This document shows, in pieces, positions 7,710 through 15,624 of a stretch of DNA of 25,756 nucleotides (positions are counted from its first letter, which is position 1; each line of letters opens with the position of its first letter). Source of the stretch: JAAYKS01 sp964479435 (GTDB lineage: Bacteria; Bacillota; Clostridia; Saccharofermentanales; UBA5734); assembly GCA_964479435.1 (NCBI GenBank), contig CAYZME010000020.1, forward strand, positions 1-25,756, read 5' to 3'. The position numbers were made by a program, and so were the translations under genes. The notes under the pieces were generated by a model that made no database searches, was not told where the DNA came from, and saw nothing but the letters and a program-made list of their open reading frames with translations.

Positions 7710-10598
7710 ATGAGAAAAACCATACGGTTGGTTAAATGCGTAGCCCTTTTATGCGCCACGCTGCTGGTCGCGGCAATGGCCGCGACGACCGCAATGGCCG
7801 CAAGCAACCCGCAAAACTTTGTCTTTGATGTGTCCGAAGGTAACATCACCATAAACAGGATTGGTGTCAGCCAGATCTCTGTCACCTACGGAACTCCGCA
7901 AAAGACTACGAGCCCTTTTGATAACACACAAAGCATCACCATCATTGGCCAAACCACGAATTACAGTGTTAAGGTTTCCAAAAACCTCACAGCCAATATC
8001 ATCTTAAACGGCGTTCAAATTGATAGATCGAATGCAAATGACGGCCGTCTTATCGCCTTCGAATTGTCACACATCACGAGTAGCGACCCCGCTGGCACTA
8101 CAGGCGCAAATGTAAATCTGACAATCACGGGAAATAATACGCTGAAAAGCGGCCTGTCCAGCGCGGCTCTTCAAGTTCCTATCAGTGCAACGCTGACCAT
8201 CGGTGGTACGGGGAGCCTTGCGGCTACCGGCGGCAGCGGCGCTGCGGGCATTGGCGGTGGTGGCGAATTCGGCGACAGGCAATGCGGGGATATCACCATC
8301 AACGGTGGCACCATCACAGCTACTGCTACATTTAGCTCTACTGGCGGTGGCGCGGGTATTGGCGGCGGCCGCCATGGCAACGGTGGATGGATGTATTTCA
8401 ACGGTGGTATCATCACCGCCACCGGCCACAGCGGCGGTGCGGGTATTGGCGGCGGTACCGGTCACTCTGCCGAAGAAGGCGTCACAGGGGGCGGTAGCGG
8501 AACCATCATTATCAACGGCGGCACCATCACTGCCAACGGCAGCGTCCGCACCCAGGGCGCCACCATCGGCGGCGCCGGCATTGGTTGCGGCACCGGCAGA
8601 GGCGGTAACAGCGTATTCATCTCCGGTGGCAACGTCAAGGCCACCAAAGGTAGCAGCTCCGCAGATGATGTCGGGAGCGGCTCGTACGTCGGCGCTCCTT
8701 TTAACGAAAGCAATGTGCTTAACAGGAGAGGACCCCCAAATTCCGGCGCTGTGAACGTCTTTCTCACGGTGGTGACACTGCAAGGCGCGAGCTCCAAAGC
8801 AGCGGTTTTGGTGCTGACCAACACGCTGTTCGCCAACCATGGTTATAATTATGGACTCACGGATGTGCAAACCATTGGCGATAAGCTTTATCTCTATCTG
8901 CCGGCTGGTACGCAAACGACACACGCACAGGCCGCCGTGGGACATTACGGCAATCAGACCATAACAACAAAGAACGACCATACGGCTGTGGGAACACTTA
9001 CACCGGTCGCCGCGGCTCCTACGGCTACCCCGGCTCCCACGGCAACTCCGGCTCCGACCGCAACTCCCGTACCTACCGTTACTCCCACTCCCACCGCTAC
9101 GACCTCTCGCACGGCTACCCCCACTCCTGCCGCTACGACCTCTCGCACCGTTACTCCCTCTCGCACCGTGACCCCCGCTCCGACCACGACCTCTCGCGTT
9201 GGGACTGACGCTCCGACCGTCCCAGCCGCGCCACGCGCCCTTACTGCCACCCCGGGCAGCGGCCAAGTGGTGCTTAGCTGGGCGGCGCCCAGCAGTGACG
9301 GGGGCGCTGCCATCACCAACTATCAGGTTTCCCATGACAATTGGGCGACCGCTGTGGACGTTTCGAAGACGACCTATACCCTCACTGGCCTAACCGCGGG
9401 AACCGCCTACACCTTTCAGGTGCGGGCCGTAAACAGCACCGGCAACGGCGACATCGCATCGGTGAGCGCGACCACGTTTGCCGGCAGTGCTTCTCTGTCC
9501 GCGTTGAGCGTCAGCGAGGGCAAGCTTTCGCCCGCCTTTCATAGCGATACATACGGTTATACCGTGACGGTTCCCCAAGGTGTCTCCAGCTTGACCGTCA
9601 CACCCACAGCAAACCATCCAGCCACAATCATCCGGGTGGATGGTCAAGCGGTAACAAGCGGCGGCGCTTCCGACCCCATCGACCTGCTCCCGACCGGTGA
9701 TACGGCTATACCCATTGAAACGACCGATGAAAACGGCGCGACGCAAACCTACACGCTTACGGTCAAACGGGCCACTGCCGCGCCTACGGTTGTAACGGGT
9801 GAGGCGACGGATATCGCCCTGGATGCGGCAACGCTGCACGGCGAAGTGACCGACGATGGGTACACGACCGTGACCGAACGCGGCTTCGTTTACGGCCTTG
9901 CGCCTAACCCCGCCATCGGCGATGCCGGCGTTACCAAAGTGGTGGCCGGCGGGAACACCGACCACTTTCAAGCCGTGATCGGCAGCCTGCGCGACGACAG
10001 CAGCTACCATGTGCGCGCCTTTGCCACCAACAGCGCCGGCACAAGCTATGGGGAGAATAAAAGCTTCACTACGCTGGCACACAGCCCCGATTATATCCAA
10101 CGCACGTTGACAGACCTTGCGACCGGCTTTGTCCTTTCCGGCGACCTTATTCATAAGGATGCGGTGTTGACGGTTACGGACATGGCGCTGCATCCGGAAG
10201 GAATGTGTGAAGCATGCGATGCCATTCGCCGGAAAATGGCCGACGATGATCTTGACATGCTGGTTGGCAAAGACCTTTCTCTTTCCTTTGGTTTTCAAGG
10301 CGCCCTCACCATCCGCTTCCCCGCGGGCAGCGCAGACGATGGCGCGACGGTAACGATGCTCCATTGCGCCAATGGCACATTGCAAACCTATACCTCCCCC
10401 GTTACAGATGGCGAAGCGACATGCACCGTTACCAGCCTTTCTCCCTTCACCGTGTTTGCGTCGGCGGCGGCGAAAACCCCCGCAGCCGGTAACGGTTTGA
10501 GAACGCTGCTCGTACTCGGTGTAGTTGTGCTAAGCGCACTGGGCGTTTTCACTTGTGTGCTTGTCCGCAAACGCAGGAGGGCGCAAGGTGATAAGTAA
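7710..10598 (+). CDS. Modular cell-surface protein: beta-helix repeats, FN3 and cadherin-like domains, C-terminal membrane anchor
   Basis: Exported protein of 962 residues. Residues 1-31 form a signal peptide (basic MRKTIRLVK, hydrophobic core, AMAA cleavage region). Residues about 35-330 are a beta-rich carbohydrate-binding-like region passing into Gly-rich repeats: GAGIGGG three times and GAGIGCG once, each near an ITINGGTITA-like strand. About 431-505 is a Thr/Pro/Ala-rich linker with TPAPTA repeats. An FN3 domain follows (about 507-592), then a cadherin-like beta-sandwich (about 594-688, LSALSVSEGKLSPAF...YTLTV), a second FN3-like module (about 690-788) and a C-terminal domain of unknown type. 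The end has one membrane span (about 931-953) and the basic tail RKRRR. No LPXTG sortase motif is seen before the span. The function is probably adhesion or glycan binding; no catalytic motif is visible. The start is supported by GGGAGG with 8-base spacing. Confidence 0.85.
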   Translation: MRKTIRLVKCVALLCATLLVAAMAATTAMAASNPQNFVFDVSEGNITINRIGVSQISVTYGTPQKTTSPFDNTQSITIIGQTTNYSVKVSKNLTANIILNGVQIDRSNANDGRLIAFELSHITSSDPAGTTGANVNLTITGNNTLKSGLSSAALQVPISATLTIGGTGSLAATGGSGAAGIGGGGEFGDRQCGDITINGGTITATATFSSTGGGAGIGGGRHGNGGWMYFNGGIITATGHSGGAGIGGGTGHSAEEGVTGGGSGTIIINGGTITANGSVRTQGATIGGAGIGCGTGRGGNSVFISGGNVKATKGSSSADDVGSGSYVGAPFNESNVLNRRGPPNSGAVNVFLTVVTLQGASSKAAVLVLTNTLFANHGYNYGLTDVQTIGDKLYLYLPAGTQTTHAQAAVGHYGNQTITTKNDHTAVGTLTPVAAAPTATPAPTATPAPTATPVPTVTPTPTATTSRTATPTPAATTSRTVTPSRTVTPAPTTTSRVGTDAPTVPAAPRALTATPGSGQVVLSWAAPSSDGGAAITNYQVSHDNWATAVDVSKTTYTLTGLTAGTAYTFQVRAVNSTGNGDIASVSATTFAGSASLSALSVSEGKLSPAFHSDTYGYTVTVPQGVSSLTVTPTANHPATIIRVDGQAVTSGGASDPIDLLPTGDTAIPIETTDENGATQTYTLTVKRATAAPTVVTGEATDIALDAATLHGEVTDDGYTTVTERGFVYGLAPNPAIGDAGVTKVVAGGNTDHFQAVIGSLRDDSSYHVRAFATNSAGTSYGENKSFTTLAHSPDYIQRTLTDLATGFVLSGDLIHKDAVLTVTDMALHPEGMCEACDAIRRKMADDDLDMLVGKDLSLSFGFQGALTIRFPAGSADDGATVTMLHCANGTLQTYTSPVTDGEATCTVTSLSPFTVFASAAAKTPAAGNGLRTLLVLGVVVLSALGVFTCVLVRKRRRAQGDK
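8241..8590 (+). repeat. Four in-frame Gly-rich repeats in the surface-protein gene
   Basis: Near-identical 20-base blocks occur at 8241-8260, 8349-8368, 8436-8455 and 8571-8590, all in frame and coding for GAGIGGG or GAGIGCG. Spacings of 108, 87 and 135 bases are multiples of three. They mark turns of a predicted beta-helix and are possible recombination points. Confidence 0.8.
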
Positions 10599-10646
10599 TA
10601 CGGGAACGGATTCAATCACCAGCCTCCATCGGGGTTGCACACATGG

Positions 10647-10690
10647 CAAAACCTGTCAGAAAGCGCGTGCGCGTTTTTTGACAGGTTTTG
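10647..10690 (+). terminator. Terminator after the surface-protein gene, with an inner hairpin
   Basis: A perfect 12-bp stem (CAAAACCTGTCA at 10647-10658, TGACAGGTTTTG at 10679-10690) encloses a second short GC-only hairpin (around GCGCGTGCGC) followed by six T. The inner hairpin with its T run is itself terminator-like. The outer stem lies 48 bases after the stop codon. Confidence 0.75.
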
Positions 10691-10712
10691 TTAATTGAAA
10701 TATTATTATATA

Positions 10713-10739
10713 GGATGAATAATTAATAATTATTCATCC
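10713..10739. repeat. 27-bp AT-rich perfect inverted repeat between convergent genes
   Basis: Thirteen-base arms (GGATGAATAATTA and TAATTATTCATCC) flank a single central base. It overlaps the stop codon (10734-10736) of the minus-strand gene and lies 23 bases beyond the plus-strand terminator. It could be a terminator for the minus-strand gene or a protein-binding site; no T run of good length follows on either strand. Confidence 0.7.
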
Positions 10740-11279
10740 GTCGGCCGGCTTGCAGATGATCTCGAGGATGCGCGTGTCGAGGATGTGCGCGGCGTGCGCC
10801 GGCCGCAACAACAGGACTGTGTCCGCGCCGCGCCCCGTGCCGCCGACGGCCAAAACCGGTTCCCCATGCGGGATCAGACCGGCGTCGAGCGCCATGACGG
10901 CGATTTCAACCGCGACTTTCGTGCCTTGTCCGAACATCCGCAAGGTCGCCGCCATGATTTCCGCCGGGTAGACGCCGCCAAATTTTCTGCTCAGGCTTCG
11001 CTCCACGCCGCTGAGGACATGGGTGGTGGTCAACACCCGTATGCCGGCCTGCTCGAGCTCCTGCCGTGTCTCCGCGGACATCTCGTTTTCGCCCGGCTGG
11101 GCAAAGCCCTGCGCGTGCGTGACACAGATCACCTGGGCGCCGCAGTTATGCAGCAAACGCGCGGTCTGGCCGGTGTTGGACGCGACAACCACATAGCGGA
11201 TCCCCCGCTTGGCGGCCTCTTTGCCGGCCCGTGTGATAGCAGAGTCTGTATTTGATGAACCGGGTGTAGAAAAAAGCAT
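10734..11279 (-). CDS. Stand-alone pyruvate kinase C-terminal (alpha/beta) domain-like protein
   Basis: Cytosolic protein of 181 residues resembling the C-terminal regulatory domain of pyruvate kinase (PF02887) without the catalytic barrel. Characteristic stretches are MLFSTPGSSNTDSAITRAG, YVVVASNTGQTARLL, GVERSLSRKFGGVYPAEI, ATLRMFGQGTKVAVEIAVMA, LAVGGTGRGADTVLLLRPAH and ILEIICKP. Such stand-alone proteins occur in many anaerobes and archaea; their role is not established and may be ligand or nucleotide binding. The ATG at 11279 has a GAGGGGGA ribosome site upstream and a perfect TATAAT further up. It is divergent from the isomerase gene and ends inside an AT-rich palindrome. Confidence 0.8.
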   Translation of the reverse strand: MLFSTPGSSNTDSAITRAGKEAAKRGIRYVVVASNTGQTARLLHNCGAQVICVTHAQGFAQPGENEMSAETRQELEQAGIRVLTTTHVLSGVERSLSRKFGGVYPAEIMAATLRMFGQGTKVAVEIAVMALDAGLIPHGEPVLAVGGTGRGADTVLLLRPAHAAHILDTRILEIICKPADG

Positions 11280-11308
11280 GCACAGAGTCCCCCTCTTCGT
11301 TTGATCCC

Positions 11309-11337
11309 ATTATACCGGTTGTGACGCGGGGGATCGA
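11309..11337 (-). promoter_or_regulatory. Promoter of the pyruvate-kinase-C-like gene
   Basis: On the minus strand a perfect -10 TATAAT (11314-11309) lies 17 bases from a weaker TCGATC (11337-11332). Its -35 region overlaps the -35 of the opposite promoter at 11334-11339, so the two cannot easily be occupied at once. Confidence 0.55.
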
Positions 11338-11361
11338 CATTTCCCGGTAAGGAATTATACT
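11334..11361 (+). promoter_or_regulatory. Promoter of the isomerase gene, placed for a leaderless transcript
   Basis: TCGACA (11334-11339), a 16-base spacer and TATACT (11356-11361) lie just before the ATG at 11369. With only 7 bases between the -10 and the ATG, transcription should start at or next to the start codon. Confidence 0.6.
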
Positions 11362-11368
11362 GTTCGTC

Positions 11369-12208
11369 ATGAGAAGTAGTAAAAACAACCCGATTCTTTG
11401 TTCGACCGGCGCCATCGGTTTCTATCCGGTACAGGCGGATGCTGACCTCATGCTGGATGTTTTCCCGCGGATCGCCGCGGACGGGTATGAGGTAATGATC
11501 GACCGTGCGGTCATGCCCAACGCCGCCGCCTGGAGTGCGCGTTTGCGGGCGGCGGCGATTCCGGTGCCGATGGTGCACATCGGCAAGGCGACCGGCGAAT
11601 TGTTTGCCTCCGACGACGCGCAAAGTCGCGCGGCCGGCCTGGAAAAACTCGCGGCCGATCTCGAAATCGTGCGGATGTTTGGCGCGCGTCACGCGGTGCT
11701 TCACCTGTGGGGTTATCCCGGCAATGACCGGTTTTTCGCACAGACGCTGGAAGCTTTGTCTGACGCCTTGATCCGGGGGGAACGAGCGGGTGTGGAATTG
11801 CTGGTCGAGACCATCCCCTGCGTGGAGCGGCCGTTGCTGACGCGGTTGCGGGAGTTGCACGCGGCCTTTCCGGCCTTGCGCTATACCATCGACTCCCGCC
11901 TGCTGGCGCTTGCGGAGTCGGTGGATGCCGTCATGACGGCCGACTGGCTATGGACATCCGGTTGCGTGGCACATGTGCATATCAGCGACTGCCGCCGCGA
12001 CGCGGACGGTGTGTGCCAGCAGCGGCCCATTTTGCAACCGCGGGCGGGTTGCATCGATTTTGGCGCCTTTTTTGCCGCGCTACGGCGACATGACTATGCC
12101 GGTGCCGTCACGCTAGAGGCACCGGCCGTCGAGCCCACCACCCGGGCGGTGGATACGGAGACATTGAATGTTTCCCTGAACTACATCCGCGACGCGCTCA
12201 AGGCCTGA
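11369..12208 (+). CDS. Sugar phosphate isomerase/epimerase-like TIM-barrel protein
   Basis: Protein of 279 residues of the xylose isomerase-like / AP-endonuclease-2 TIM-barrel superfamily. The usual metal quartet can be assigned to Glu147 (LLVETIP), Asp175 (YTIDSRL), His204 (HVHISDC) and Glu250 (VTLEAP). It probably isomerises or epimerises a sugar or related polyol; the substrate is unknown. The N-terminal KNNPILCSTGAIGFYP fits the first barrel strand, so the ATG at 11369 is well placed. There is no Shine-Dalgarno site at a useful distance: AAGGA at about 11349-11353 is 15 bases away and upstream of the -10. The 3' end overlaps the convergent metY-type gene by 28 bases. Confidence 0.8.
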   Translation: MRSSKNNPILCSTGAIGFYPVQADADLMLDVFPRIAADGYEVMIDRAVMPNAAAWSARLRAAAIPVPMVHIGKATGELFASDDAQSRAAGLEKLAADLEIVRMFGARHAVLHLWGYPGNDRFFAQTLEALSDALIRGERAGVELLVETIPCVERPLLTRLRELHAAFPALRYTIDSRLLALAESVDAVMTADWLWTSGCVAHVHISDCRRDADGVCQQRPILQPRAGCIDFGAFFAALRRHDYAGAVTLEAPAVEPTTRAVDTETLNVSLNYIRDALKA

Positions 12209-13479
12209 TCCAGGTCGGCGATGATATCGTCGACATGCTCGATCCCGACCGACAGCCGGATCAGATCGGCGCGGACGCCGGCGTGGACCAGGGCTTCGTC
12301 ATCGAGCTGGCGGTGTGTCGTGCTGGCCGGATGGAGCACCGAGGTGCGGACGTCGGCGACATGGGTGACGATAGCGGCCAGGCGCAGGGCGTCCATAAAG
12401 CGGATCGCCTCTTCGCGCCCGCCGTTGACCCCGAATGTGATCACGCCGCAGGTGCCGTTGGGCAGATAGCGTTGGGCCAGCGCGTACCAGGGGCTGGATG
12501 CCAATTCGGGAAAATGGACCCACGAAACATCCGGGTGAGATGCCAGCCAGGCGGCGACGCGGCGCGCGTTGGCGACATGGCGCTCCATGCGTAAGGCCAG
12601 GGTTTCCAAGCCCATATCCAATAAAAACGCGTTGAAAGGCGCCGGTGTGGGACCCAGATCGCGCATCAGGCGCAGGCGCGCTTTGGCGGTAAAAGGGGCT
12701 GCGGAAAAGTGGTCGGCGAACACAACGCCGTGGTAGCTGGTATCGGGTTCTGAAAACATCGGGAATTTCCCGTTTTTCCAGTGGAACGCGTCCTGCGGCC
12801 CTTCGTTCCCTTTTTCGACAATCACGCCACCCAGCGCGCGGGCGTGTCCATCCAGATATTTGGAAGTAGAATGTACGACGATGTCGGCGCCAAAGGACAA
12901 GGGTTGGCAGTGCACGGGGGTGGGAAACGTGTTATCGACGATCAGCGGCACGCCGTGCGCGTGCGCCGCCCGGGCAAAGCGCTCCAGATCAAGCACAGCC
13001 AAAGACGGGTTGGACAGCATCTCGCCGAACACCAGCTTGGTCTCGGGGCGGAACGCGGCCGCCAAATCGGCGTCGGTGCAGTCGGTGGCGACGAAGTCGA
13101 CCCGGATCCCCATATCCGGCAGCGTCCGGGAGAATAAGTTGAAGGTCCCGCCATAGAGCGCGTTGGTCGAGACGACATGGTCGCCGGCTTTGCACAGTGT
13201 CAGGATCGACAGCGTGACGGCCGCTTGGCCGGAGGCGGTCAGCAGCGCGGCGCTGCCGCCCTCCAACGCGGCGATCTTGGCTTCGACATGGCTGGCGGTG
13301 GGGTTGGCCAGGCGCGTGTAGAAAAAGCCTTCCTCTTCCAGGTCAAACAATTGGCCCATACGGGTACTGGATTCATAGCGGAAGGTGGTGGATTGAACGA
13401 TCGCGGGAACGCGGGGTTCGCCGTTTTCCGGGTGATAGCCCGCCTGTACACAACGGGTGTCGATGTGGTAATCAGCCAT
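12181..13479 (-). CDS. O-acetylhomoserine aminocarboxypropyltransferase (sulfhydrylase), MetY type
   Basis: PLP enzyme of the Cys/Met metabolism family, 432 residues, expected to make homocysteine from O-acetylhomoserine and sulfide (or cysteine analogues). It shows HIDTRCVQAGYHP near the start, VPAIVQSTTFRYES, YTRLANPT, the VDNTFPTP strand and the PLP-lysine motif VHSTSKYLDGHARALGG with Lys207. The long insert region and the C-terminal LRLSVGIEHVDDI are typical of the MetY rather than the shorter MetB/MetC branch. An in-frame ATG exists at 13509, but I start at 13479 because AAAGGAG (13493-13487) lies 7 bases upstream and the family begins with such a sequence. It supplies the substrate of MetE. 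It overlaps the isomerase gene tail to tail by 28 bases. Confidence 0.92.
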   Translation of the reverse strand: MADYHIDTRCVQAGYHPENGEPRVPAIVQSTTFRYESSTRMGQLFDLEEEGFFYTRLANPTASHVEAKIAALEGGSAALLTASGQAAVTLSILTLCKAGDHVVSTNALYGGTFNLFSRTLPDMGIRVDFVATDCTDADLAAAFRPETKLVFGEMLSNPSLAVLDLERFARAAHAHGVPLIVDNTFPTPVHCQPLSFGADIVVHSTSKYLDGHARALGGVIVEKGNEGPQDAFHWKNGKFPMFSEPDTSYHGVVFADHFSAAPFTAKARLRLMRDLGPTPAPFNAFLLDMGLETLALRMERHVANARRVAAWLASHPDVSWVHFPELASSPWYALAQRYLPNGTCGVITFGVNGGREEAIRFMDALRLAAIVTHVADVRTSVLHPASTTHRQLDDEALVHAGVRADLIRLSVGIEHVDDIIADLDQALSASRM

Positions 13480-13551
13480 GAGAGAGCTCCTTTCGTCGCC
13501 CACGCGCATGGGGCGTTGGTGCCGTCACGGCCGGTCCTGGCCGTCGGCACG

Positions 13552-13581
13552 AGGACATTATACAATGTTCTCTGCTATAAT
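13552..13581 (+). promoter_or_regulatory. Extended -10 promoter for the DUF2207 gene
   Basis: TGC-TATAAT (13573-13581) is an extended -10 element, with a partial -35, AGGACA (13552-13557), 18 bases upstream. The leader also contains a 16-bp GC-only palindrome (13619-13634). Confidence 0.6.
13557..13562 (-). promoter_or_regulatory. -10 element of the metY-type gene promoter
   Basis: On the minus strand a perfect TATAAT (13562-13557) lies 78 bases upstream of the start at 13479. No convincing -35 is visible 16-18 bases further up. It is interleaved with the divergent promoter of the DUF2207 gene. Confidence 0.45.
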
Positions 13582-13657
13582 CGGGGAATAGCTAAACGCA
13601 TCCCACCCCATCCAATGGCAGGCCGGCCGGCCTGACGCCCCTGCGGAGGTTGTCATT

Positions 13658-15514
13658 TTGTCTTGTGCCCATACAGATCGCACCGCCGGGACGCATGTGA
13701 CGCCTCGCCCGCTTCGACGGATGGGCGCGGTGGCGATTTTTGTTTTATTTTTGGCTTTGTGGTTGTTGGATGCGCCCCCTGTGGCTGCCGCCACCGACAC
13801 CCCGGCGCGCGTCGCGCGGATGGAAGCGGTCGTCGAGGTCGGCGACGATAACAATGCCTATCTGGATTGCCAGATGGAGTTTGAGTTTTTGCGGGACGCG
13901 AAATTTCTCGATTTCGTGTATGACACCTCGTCGTCGCGCGGTTTCAGTTTGAAGCGTGTCGAGATAGCCGAAGGCGGCATCGGCGCGGAACGAAACACTC
14001 AGACATTGGCCCCGATGTTTGGCGCCGGCCAATATGCCGCGCTGACCTATGAAGTCAAGCAATCCCAAGAGCGACTGGATTTGAAAATACATATGCTCGC
14101 CGAAGCCGGGGCGGTGCGTACGGTCCGCCTGCGGTTTCTCATGTATGGCGCCGTACCGGCATTCCGGGATGTGGCCGATCTCAACCTGCCTTTGCCGGGG
14201 ATGGGGTATGGCGTCGAGTCTTTTCACATGCGGGTTCGTACCCGCCGCGGCATGGCGCCGCTGCAAATGTATGGATATGGCACCCGGGGACTGTCCTGGG
14301 AAGCGGACAAGCAAAACGGGTGGGTCGATTTTGTCGCCGAACAGGTGCCCGCGCAGACGGCCTTGCGCATCCGCTGCCTGTACCCACCCGATCTGATCAG
14401 CGGGCGGGGAAAACACGGGGATGAGCCGCGGCTGGCTGAACTGGTCGCCGCCGAGGCGGCCTTATCCGCAACGGCCTCCTGGGCGGATGGATTGCGCGCC
14501 AGCGTCCCGTGGGTCCGGTTGTCGATGCTGGCGCTCACCCCATTGTGGATCGGCGCCTTGTTTTTGCCGCTTCACGTACGCGAACGGCGCCGGCTGCGGG
14601 CGCAGGCAAACGCGGAACGTTCCCAGTTGCCGCCGGCGTTGGTGGAGTTGTTTTGCCATCGCAAATTGGATGGCCGCAGCGTTGTGGCCGCGATTTACGA
14701 TTTGGCCGCCCGCGGTGTGCTGCGCGCCACCGGCGAAGGATATGCCCTGTTATGGAGTGAAGAGCAGATGGGCGCGCTGGCGGAGCATGATCGGTATCTG
14801 ATCGGCTGGCTGTCGTTGACGGTTGGCGACGCGGGGGTGTTCCGACCGCTGCTTCTGGTGGACGAATCCAGGTACGCGCAAGGCGGTTCCTTTCGCCAAT
14901 CGTTCGCGACGTATCGCCAGTTGTTGCGCGCGCGGTTTCGACGCAGCGGTTGGGTGGATCGCCGCGCCGAATGGCGCTGCCGTGTGCTGGCGTGGTCGTT
15001 GGTCGCGTTGTACGTCCTGGCGGCCGGGCTGATGATTGGATTACAGGCCACGCTCGCGGGCGTTTGGTTGCTGCTGCCCGCCGCGGTTTTTGCGCTGTTG
15101 GCATGGCGTTGCCGCCGGTATACCCCCGTGGGCAAGCAGCTGCGCGCGGACCTGCGCGCTTTTGCCGCGTCGCTCCTGCGTTTTGAGACCCAAACGCCGG
15201 TGGCCGGCGCGCCGTCCGACGCGGAAGCGGCCGGCCGCAGCTGGGCAGAGGATCTGGCCTTTGCCGTCGCGATGGGGTTGGAAGACGCGTATTTGCGTGC
15301 GACCGTGATCCGCTTTGGCGCCGACACACCGCTGGCCTCCGGGCTGATGGATGTCCTGGGCCGCGTGCCGGAGGAACGGCCGGCCGCGGACCGGTGGGCG
15401 ACGGCGACGTTGTCCCGGATCCGCGCTTTTACGGCGGCCATCCAGGCCGCGATCCTGCACGCGGCCGCGCGGCACACGCCCTTTTCCGTGCCGAGAAAAA
15501 GCGCTGTAAAATAA
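13658..15514 (+). CDS. DUF2207-like predicted membrane protein
   Basis: Membrane protein of 618 residues with the layout of the DUF2207 family. A signal or first membrane segment covers residues about 22-45 (GAVAIFVLFLALWLLDAPP), then an extracytoplasmic beta-rich domain (about 50-280), a membrane span (about 286-306), a cytoplasmic part with a winged-helix-like stretch (LPPALVELFCHRKLDGRSVV, about 324-343), two close spans (about 443-484), and a C-terminal cytoplasmic tail. The function of the family is unknown. Translation starts at TTG 13658, supported by GGAGG (13645-13649) with 8-base spacing. The next gene begins 110 bases downstream with its own extended -10, so co-transcription is possible but not required. 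Composition is strongly GC-rich, like the host genes. Confidence 0.75.
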   Translation: MSCAHTDRTAGTHVTPRPLRRMGAVAIFVLFLALWLLDAPPVAAATDTPARVARMEAVVEVGDDNNAYLDCQMEFEFLRDAKFLDFVYDTSSSRGFSLKRVEIAEGGIGAERNTQTLAPMFGAGQYAALTYEVKQSQERLDLKIHMLAEAGAVRTVRLRFLMYGAVPAFRDVADLNLPLPGMGYGVESFHMRVRTRRGMAPLQMYGYGTRGLSWEADKQNGWVDFVAEQVPAQTALRIRCLYPPDLISGRGKHGDEPRLAELVAAEAALSATASWADGLRASVPWVRLSMLALTPLWIGALFLPLHVRERRRLRAQANAERSQLPPALVELFCHRKLDGRSVVAAIYDLAARGVLRATGEGYALLWSEEQMGALAEHDRYLIGWLSLTVGDAGVFRPLLLVDESRYAQGGSFRQSFATYRQLLRARFRRSGWVDRRAEWRCRVLAWSLVALYVLAAGLMIGLQATLAGVWLLLPAAVFALLAWRCRRYTPVGKQLRADLRAFAASLLRFETQTPVAGAPSDAEAAGRSWAEDLAFAVAMGLEDAYLRATVIRFGADTPLASGLMDVLGRVPEERPAADRWATATLSRIRAFTAAIQAAILHAAARHTPFSVPRKSAVK

Positions 15515-15544
15515 ATCAGACATCCGCGCGGCGGGTATTGCGTA

Positions 15545-15553
15545 TGGTATAAT
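15545..15553 (+). promoter_or_regulatory. Extended -10 promoter of the LysM protein gene
   Basis: TGG-TATAAT (15545-15553) is a perfect extended -10. No -35 is visible, which is tolerable for extended -10 promoters. It lies 71 bases upstream of the ATG at 15625; GGAGGT (15613-15618) is the ribosome site. Confidence 0.6.
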
Positions 15554-15624
15554 GTGCAAAGCATCGAACGGATGCCGCACCGGGCGCGCCGAGTCGCCCT
15601 GAAACTCTTTCCGGAGGTGCAGAA

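Noticed and set aside
8241..8590. CRISPR-like spaced repeats
   Set aside because: The repeats are in frame, differ in spacing (87-135 bases), code for GAGIGGG and have no cas genes nearby.
8067..9335. Long open frame on the minus strand inside the surface-protein gene
   Set aside because: It is antisense to the repeat and Thr/Pro region; its Gly/Arg/Ser-rich low-complexity product is what the reverse of such codons gives. It has no family match and no ribosome site.
13619..13634. 16-bp GC-only palindrome CAGGCCGGCCGGCCTG as an operator
   Set aside because: Simple GGCC/CCGG repeats of this kind arise easily in GC-rich DNA and nothing else supports a binding site.
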